Part shown: positions 24,483-27,424 of the stretch, one piece after another
Layout of the letters: every line of letters begins with the position of its first letter
How positions within the stretch are numbered: the stretch's first letter is position 1
Source: Prevotella sp.
GTDB lineage: Bacteria > Bacillota > Clostridia > Oscillospirales > Ruminococcaceae
Length of the DNA: 27,424 nt
Direction of reading: 5' to 3'
Assembly (NCBI GenBank): GCA_023663025.1
Contig: JAMPIC010000026.1
Coordinates: 1 to 27,424, forward strand
Notes under the pieces: model-generated
Databases searched by the model: none
The model's input: the letters and a program-made list of their open reading frames with translations, nothing else
What the model was told of the DNA's origin: nothing
Position numbers and translations under genes: made by a program

Positions 24483-26906
24483 ATGACCGAAAAATTCGGG
24501 CTTTTCGGAATGCTCTTAGACGCCAGCTTTGCCGCGGGGGTCGCTTTTCTTGTGGTGGCGGCAGCGAGACTTCTCATCGGGAAAGCTCCCAAGCGATGGG
24601 CGTATATGATGTGGGCGGTGGTGTTTTTTCGCTGCCTGTGTCCGTTCGCGGCGGAAAGCGGCGTGAGCGTTTTCAACGTTCTGCGGTTTCCGGAAATTTC
24701 CCCGACGGTTCGGACAGAGCAATTCGTGCAGGACTTGAATGCCGCCGCTGATACCGAACCGAACGTCGGTACAGCCGTCCCGAACGTGAATAAGCCGCAG
24801 GCTTCGGATACCGCACTCCATACTCCTGCGGAAAAGGACGGGAAGAACGTCCCGACTGCGGAAACGGAACGTGAGAAAAGAGGCGCGTCCGCCAAAACGC
24901 CGCAGACCGACGTTCGCGCAATATTTACTGTAGTATGGCTTTGCGGAGCGGCGGCGATGGCTTTTTACGGAATCGTTTCGGCGGCGCGGCTGTCGGCGAG
25001 AGTAAGGACTGCCGTGAGAACGGAAACGGGCGTTTACGAAAGCGACAGAATATCCACCGCGTTTGCGGCGGGAATTGTGCGCCCGAAAATATATATCCCC
25101 TGCGGCATACCCGAGGAGGAGCGCAGGCTTATCGTCATGCACGAACGTGTGCATATCCGCAGGCGGGACTATCTGTTTAAGGCTCTGGCTTTCGCGGGAC
25201 TTTCCCTGCATTGGTTCAATCCGCTGATATGGGCGGCGTTCGCGCTGATGACGAGGGATATGGAAACGTCCTGCGACGAGGCGGTGCTGAAAAACTGCGG
25301 CGAAAAGGAAAGAATACTTTACGCGGAGGCTCTGGTGAGGGTTTCCGTGAGGAACTTCGGAGCTGCCGCCGCCGTGGGTTTCGGAGAGACGGGAATAAAG
25401 GAAAGGGTGAAAAATGTGCTTGAGTACAAAAAACAAAGCAAGCTTACCGCCGTTCTGGCGGCTGCGGTAATGCTGGCGTCCTGCACGGCTGCGGGCACGG
25501 ACGCGGTGAACGGAGGAAACAGTCCGTCCGAACCGTCCGAAACTGTGGGAAATGCCGCCGAGGGCGCGGAAATAGTTACATATAAAAATTATATTGAATT
25601 GGAACCGGATCTCGGCATTCGCTCTCAAAGATGTTACGCGCTCGCGCTCAAAAAATCCGCGATAGTTATAGATTTTCCGAGTGCGGCGGAGGACGGCGTG
25701 TGGCTGATACCCTTTGACAGAGCCAACGGACTTAAGGGCATGGGCGCGGAAAAGTTTATCCTGAACGGCGACGGAACGGTAACGGTGACTTTCCGTATGC
25801 ACACCGGCGAGGGAAAAGTCGTTTCGCCCGCCGACGGGGAAGTCCTTTGGGCGGACGGAACAAGCGCCGTTCTGGATTTCGGGCGCGGCGCGGTAACATA
25901 CGGCGATATGAGCGGCGTTTCACTGAAAGCGGGAGACAGGGTGTCCGAAAATGATGTTATCGGTGAAACGGCCGGCAACGGTTACGCGGGGTACGCGGTG
26001 CAGGCGAGAATTGCCGTTCCCGAGAACGGCGGGGATACGAACGGAAAAACTGACCTCTGCTATAGGGTAAGCATTGACAACGGCACATACAGCTACACGT
26101 CAAACGAAACGAGGTTTATAGGCGACGGGGCGGAGACGGTTCGTCTGCTGGAGCAGTCGGATCTGTACGGGGAGACCGATTGGTACGATCCGCAGAATTA
26201 TCCGGGCGGCGTGCAGGGACATTATTTTATTTCCCTTTTTTCGGGCATTGAAGATTGGGCGCGCGGAGAGACTTTGGGACAAACCGCCTTGGTCTGTATC
26301 CCCGAGGCTTTGGAACAGCGGGAAAACGATCCCTCCGCAAAAGAGCGGGCGGAATTGACGGAGCAGGCAGAGCAGGAGCAGCTGCTCCGCGAGCTGGAGG
26401 AGCTTAAAAAACGGGAAGAGGAAAATTTTGCTCTTCAACGCGAGGAGGGACAGGAGCGGCAGCTTTTGAAAGAAGTGGAGCTCCGAAAAGCAGAGCTTGA
26501 AAAAACGTCCTCCGAAAGCGGGATAAAGCTTGTCAAGCCCTGTCCGCAAAACGCGAAGCTGTCGGAGCTGTACGGCGGCGATCTTCGGAATGACGGTTTT
26601 AACAAAGGCGTGAACTACGGCGTTGAGACGGGTACGGAGGTCTATGCCGCCGCTGACGGCAGGGTCATCGCGAACAGCGACAAGGATAACGGTTACGGTA
26701 TATGCGTGATCATCGAACACGATAACGGATTTGCAACGGTCTACGCCCATCTGAGCGAGGCAATTGCAGGCATGGAGGATGAGGTCAAAGCGGGCGACCT
26801 GATAGGCTATTCGGGCAGTACGGGGCGAACCTACGGCAGCAGTCTGCACTTTGAGGTGCGCGAAAACGGGCAGCACGTCGATCCCATGCCGTATCTCGAA
26901 AATTAA
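24483..26906 (+). CDS. BlaR1-like M56 membrane metalloprotease fused to degenerate LytM (M23) sensor domains
   Basis: An 807-aa sensor-protease. Residues about 1-330 are the M56 part: membrane segments near 15-33, 40-55, 145-165 and 235-250, with zinc site H220-E221-x-x-H224 (HERVH) and E261 in METSCDEA, all intact. A membrane span (about 320-340) leads outside. There a weak LytM-like stretch (about 440-515: VVSPADGEVL, GVSLKAGDRVSENDVIG) is followed by a long charged coiled coil (about 615-680) and a full LytM domain (about 690-807). In the latter N707 and N711 replace the zinc His and Asp, and S787 replaces the first His of HxH; H756 and H789 remain. The LytM part is probably a dead peptidase used to bind wall material, where BlaR1 has a penicillin-binding domain. 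Confidence 0.9.
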   Translation: MTEKFGLFGMLLDASFAAGVAFLVVAAARLLIGKAPKRWAYMMWAVVFFRCLCPFAAESGVSVFNVLRFPEISPTVRTEQFVQDLNAAADTEPNVGTAVPNVNKPQASDTALHTPAEKDGKNVPTAETEREKRGASAKTPQTDVRAIFTVVWLCGAAAMAFYGIVSAARLSARVRTAVRTETGVYESDRISTAFAAGIVRPKIYIPCGIPEEERRLIVMHERVHIRRRDYLFKALAFAGLSLHWFNPLIWAAFALMTRDMETSCDEAVLKNCGEKERILYAEALVRVSVRNFGAAAAVGFGETGIKERVKNVLEYKKQSKLTAVLAAAVMLASCTAAGTDAVNGGNSPSEPSETVGNAAEGAEIVTYKNYIELEPDLGIRSQRCYALALKKSAIVIDFPSAAEDGVWLIPFDRANGLKGMGAEKFILNGDGTVTVTFRMHTGEGKVVSPADGEVLWADGTSAVLDFGRGAVTYGDMSGVSLKAGDRVSENDVIGETAGNGYAGYAVQARIAVPENGGDTNGKTDLCYRVSIDNGTYSYTSNETRFIGDGAETVRLLEQSDLYGETDWYDPQNYPGGVQGHYFISLFSGIEDWARGETLGQTALVCIPEALEQRENDPSAKERAELTEQAEQEQLLRELEELKKREEENFALQREEGQERQLLKEVELRKAELEKTSSESGIKLVKPCPQNAKLSELYGGDLRNDGFNKGVNYGVETGTEVYAAADGRVIANSDKDNGYGICVIIEHDNGFATVYAHLSEAIAGMEDEVKAGDLIGYSGSTGRTYGSSLHFEVRENGQHVDPMPYLEN

Positions 26907-26961
26907 GGAAAATTTTTTCGGTAATAATCTTTTTCGGCGGGGGAAAAATAGTGGCGTAAAC

Positions 26962-27038
26962 CGTATTTGCGGCAGTTCCGCACGTTTCCCCATGGCGGCG
27001 GGATTATCCGGACGACCGTCCTAAATGCCGCAAATGCG
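26962..27038. repeat. long-range 13-bp inverted repeat, possible RNA structure
   Basis: ATTTGCGGCA (26965-26974) and TGCCGCAAAT (27026-27035) are perfect complements, extendable to 13 bp with one G-U (CGT/GCG outside). The 51-nt interior has further GC-rich pairing potential. No ORF is supported here. It could be a small RNA or relic repeat; nothing identifies it. Confidence 0.55.
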
Positions 27039-27051
27039 TTTATTATAAAGC

Positions 27052-27089
27052 TTTCGCGGGACTTTGCCGTCCCGCGAAAAAATTTTTTT
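27052..27089 (+). terminator. intrinsic terminator
   Basis: Perfect 11-bp stem TTTCGCGGGAC (27052-27062) and GTCCCGCGAAA (27069-27079), 6-nt loop, then an A-run and seven Ts. It separates the M56 operon from the rRNA-type promoters. Confidence 0.88.
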
Positions 27090-27109
27090 GAGAAATTTTG
27101 AAAAAACGC

Positions 27110-27138
27110 TTGACAAAGTGTTCCGTTTGTGGTAATAT
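27110..27138 (+). promoter_or_regulatory. rRNA-type promoter P1
   Basis: TTGACA (27110-27115), 17 bp, TAATAT (27133-27138), preceded by A/T tracts (AAAAATTTTTTTGAGAAATTTT-like) that resemble an UP element. Confidence 0.82.
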
Positions 27139-27204
27139 ATTTAAGCCGCCTGATTAAGGTTGTCCGAGCGGATAAAAATTTTTGAGAAAATTTTTAAAAG
27201 CCTC

Positions 27205-27233
27205 TTGACAAACGAAAAATTATGTGGTATACT
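27205..27233 (+). promoter_or_regulatory. rRNA-type promoter P2
   Basis: TTGACA (27205-27210), 17 bp, TATACT (27228-27233) with a TGG before it. The upstream A/T tract repeats that of P1, so P1 and P2 look like a duplicated unit about 95 bp apart. Confidence 0.88.
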
Positions 27234-27424
27234 TAAAAAGTTCCACAAAATGCGGAACATCTCTTGACCGAAAGTCGGGAGACTGCAGAACCTTGAAAAT
27301 TGAACAACAGAAAACACAACCTGAAAAAAGGAAGAACCCTGAAATTCCGAGCGTTTCCGACGAAAGTTGGGAATGCGGAGAACGAAAGAAGCTCGCGGTT
27401 CACGAGTAAAAACAAGGAACGAAG
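27234..27424 (+). other. structured leader, probably of a 16S rRNA gene beyond the window
   Basis: No ORF is credible. Three hairpins follow each other: 27240-27258 (GTTCC/GGAAC), 27260-27282 (TCTCTTGAC/GTCGGGAGA, loop CGAAA) and 27352-27375 (CGTTTCCGAC/GTTGGGAATG, loop GAAA). ACCTTGAAAATTGAACAACA at 27290-27309 is the type of sequence found in front of 16S and 23S rRNA genes in Firmicutes. With the tandem strong promoters this indicates an rrn operon starting just past 27424. The rRNA gene itself is not in the window. Confidence 0.8.

Noticed and set aside
25440..25500. Lipobox (LASC) making the M56 protein a lipoprotein
   Set aside because: It lies about residue 335, inside a membrane segment of a multi-domain protein and not after a signal peptide.
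26898..26922. Terminator directly after the M56 gene
   Set aside because: The A/T-only imperfect stem is too weak; the strong terminator is at 27052-27089.

Overview
The window looks like chromosome from a member of the Firmicutes/Clostridia, most likely a Ruminococcus-like Oscillospirales species. The grounds are the moderate-to-high GC with AT-rich intergenic promoters, strong AGAAAGGAGG-type Shine-Dalgarno (SD) sites, TGCTATACT extended -10 boxes, and families typical of Clostridia (DUF4364, DUF1284, BlaI/M56 pairs, an FL-domain DAHP synthase, a FeoB-associated Cys-rich peptide). The taxon is inferred, not proven. There is no phage, IS element or CRISPR array.

Layout. 1-416 holds no gene but is packed with nine short near-perfect palindromes. 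417-1263 (minus) carries queH and a small Cys-rich membrane peptide. Their leader holds a tandem array of GCGTA-N4-TACGC hairpins, and their promoter is divergent from the next one. 1579-6470 is a MoxR ATPase / DUF58 / transglutaminase operon. 6544-8677 holds purB and a CYTH protein with a decayed extra domain. 8701-8824 is a shared terminator and a tRNA-Arg(CCU) on the minus strand. 9098-14810 is a leucine-rich-repeat lipoprotein followed by aroF, aroB, aroA and aroC, four shikimate-pathway enzymes apparently read from one consensus promoter. 14844-16204 holds an unknown membrane protein and a DUF4364 protein, ending at a terminator. 16290-18396 is an ABC exporter (one ATPase, two membrane subunits). 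18407-20731 holds an unknown membrane protein, a VOC protein and a secreted Thr/Glu-rich protein. 20748-22870 is a second MoxR/DUF58 pair. 22983-23922 is bioY behind a clear BirA operator, overlapped by a DUF1284 gene. 24110-26906 is a BlaI repressor with an M56 membrane protease fused to a degenerate LytM (M23) domain, behind an elaborate dyad operator. 26907-27424 has a terminator, tandem duplicated strong promoters and a structured leader that looks like the front of a 16S rRNA gene just outside the window.

How it fits together. Housekeeping metabolism (queuosine, purines, aromatic amino acids, biotin uptake) is interleaved with envelope functions (two MoxR/DUF58 modules, a transglutaminase, an LRR lipoprotein, an ABC exporter, a wall-sensing M56 system). 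The most interesting points are the M56 to dead-LytM sensor with its dyad operator, an aroA start whose SD is 28 nt away but bridged by a 7-bp hairpin, the palindrome cluster, the hairpin array in the queH leader, and the CYTH duplication remnant.
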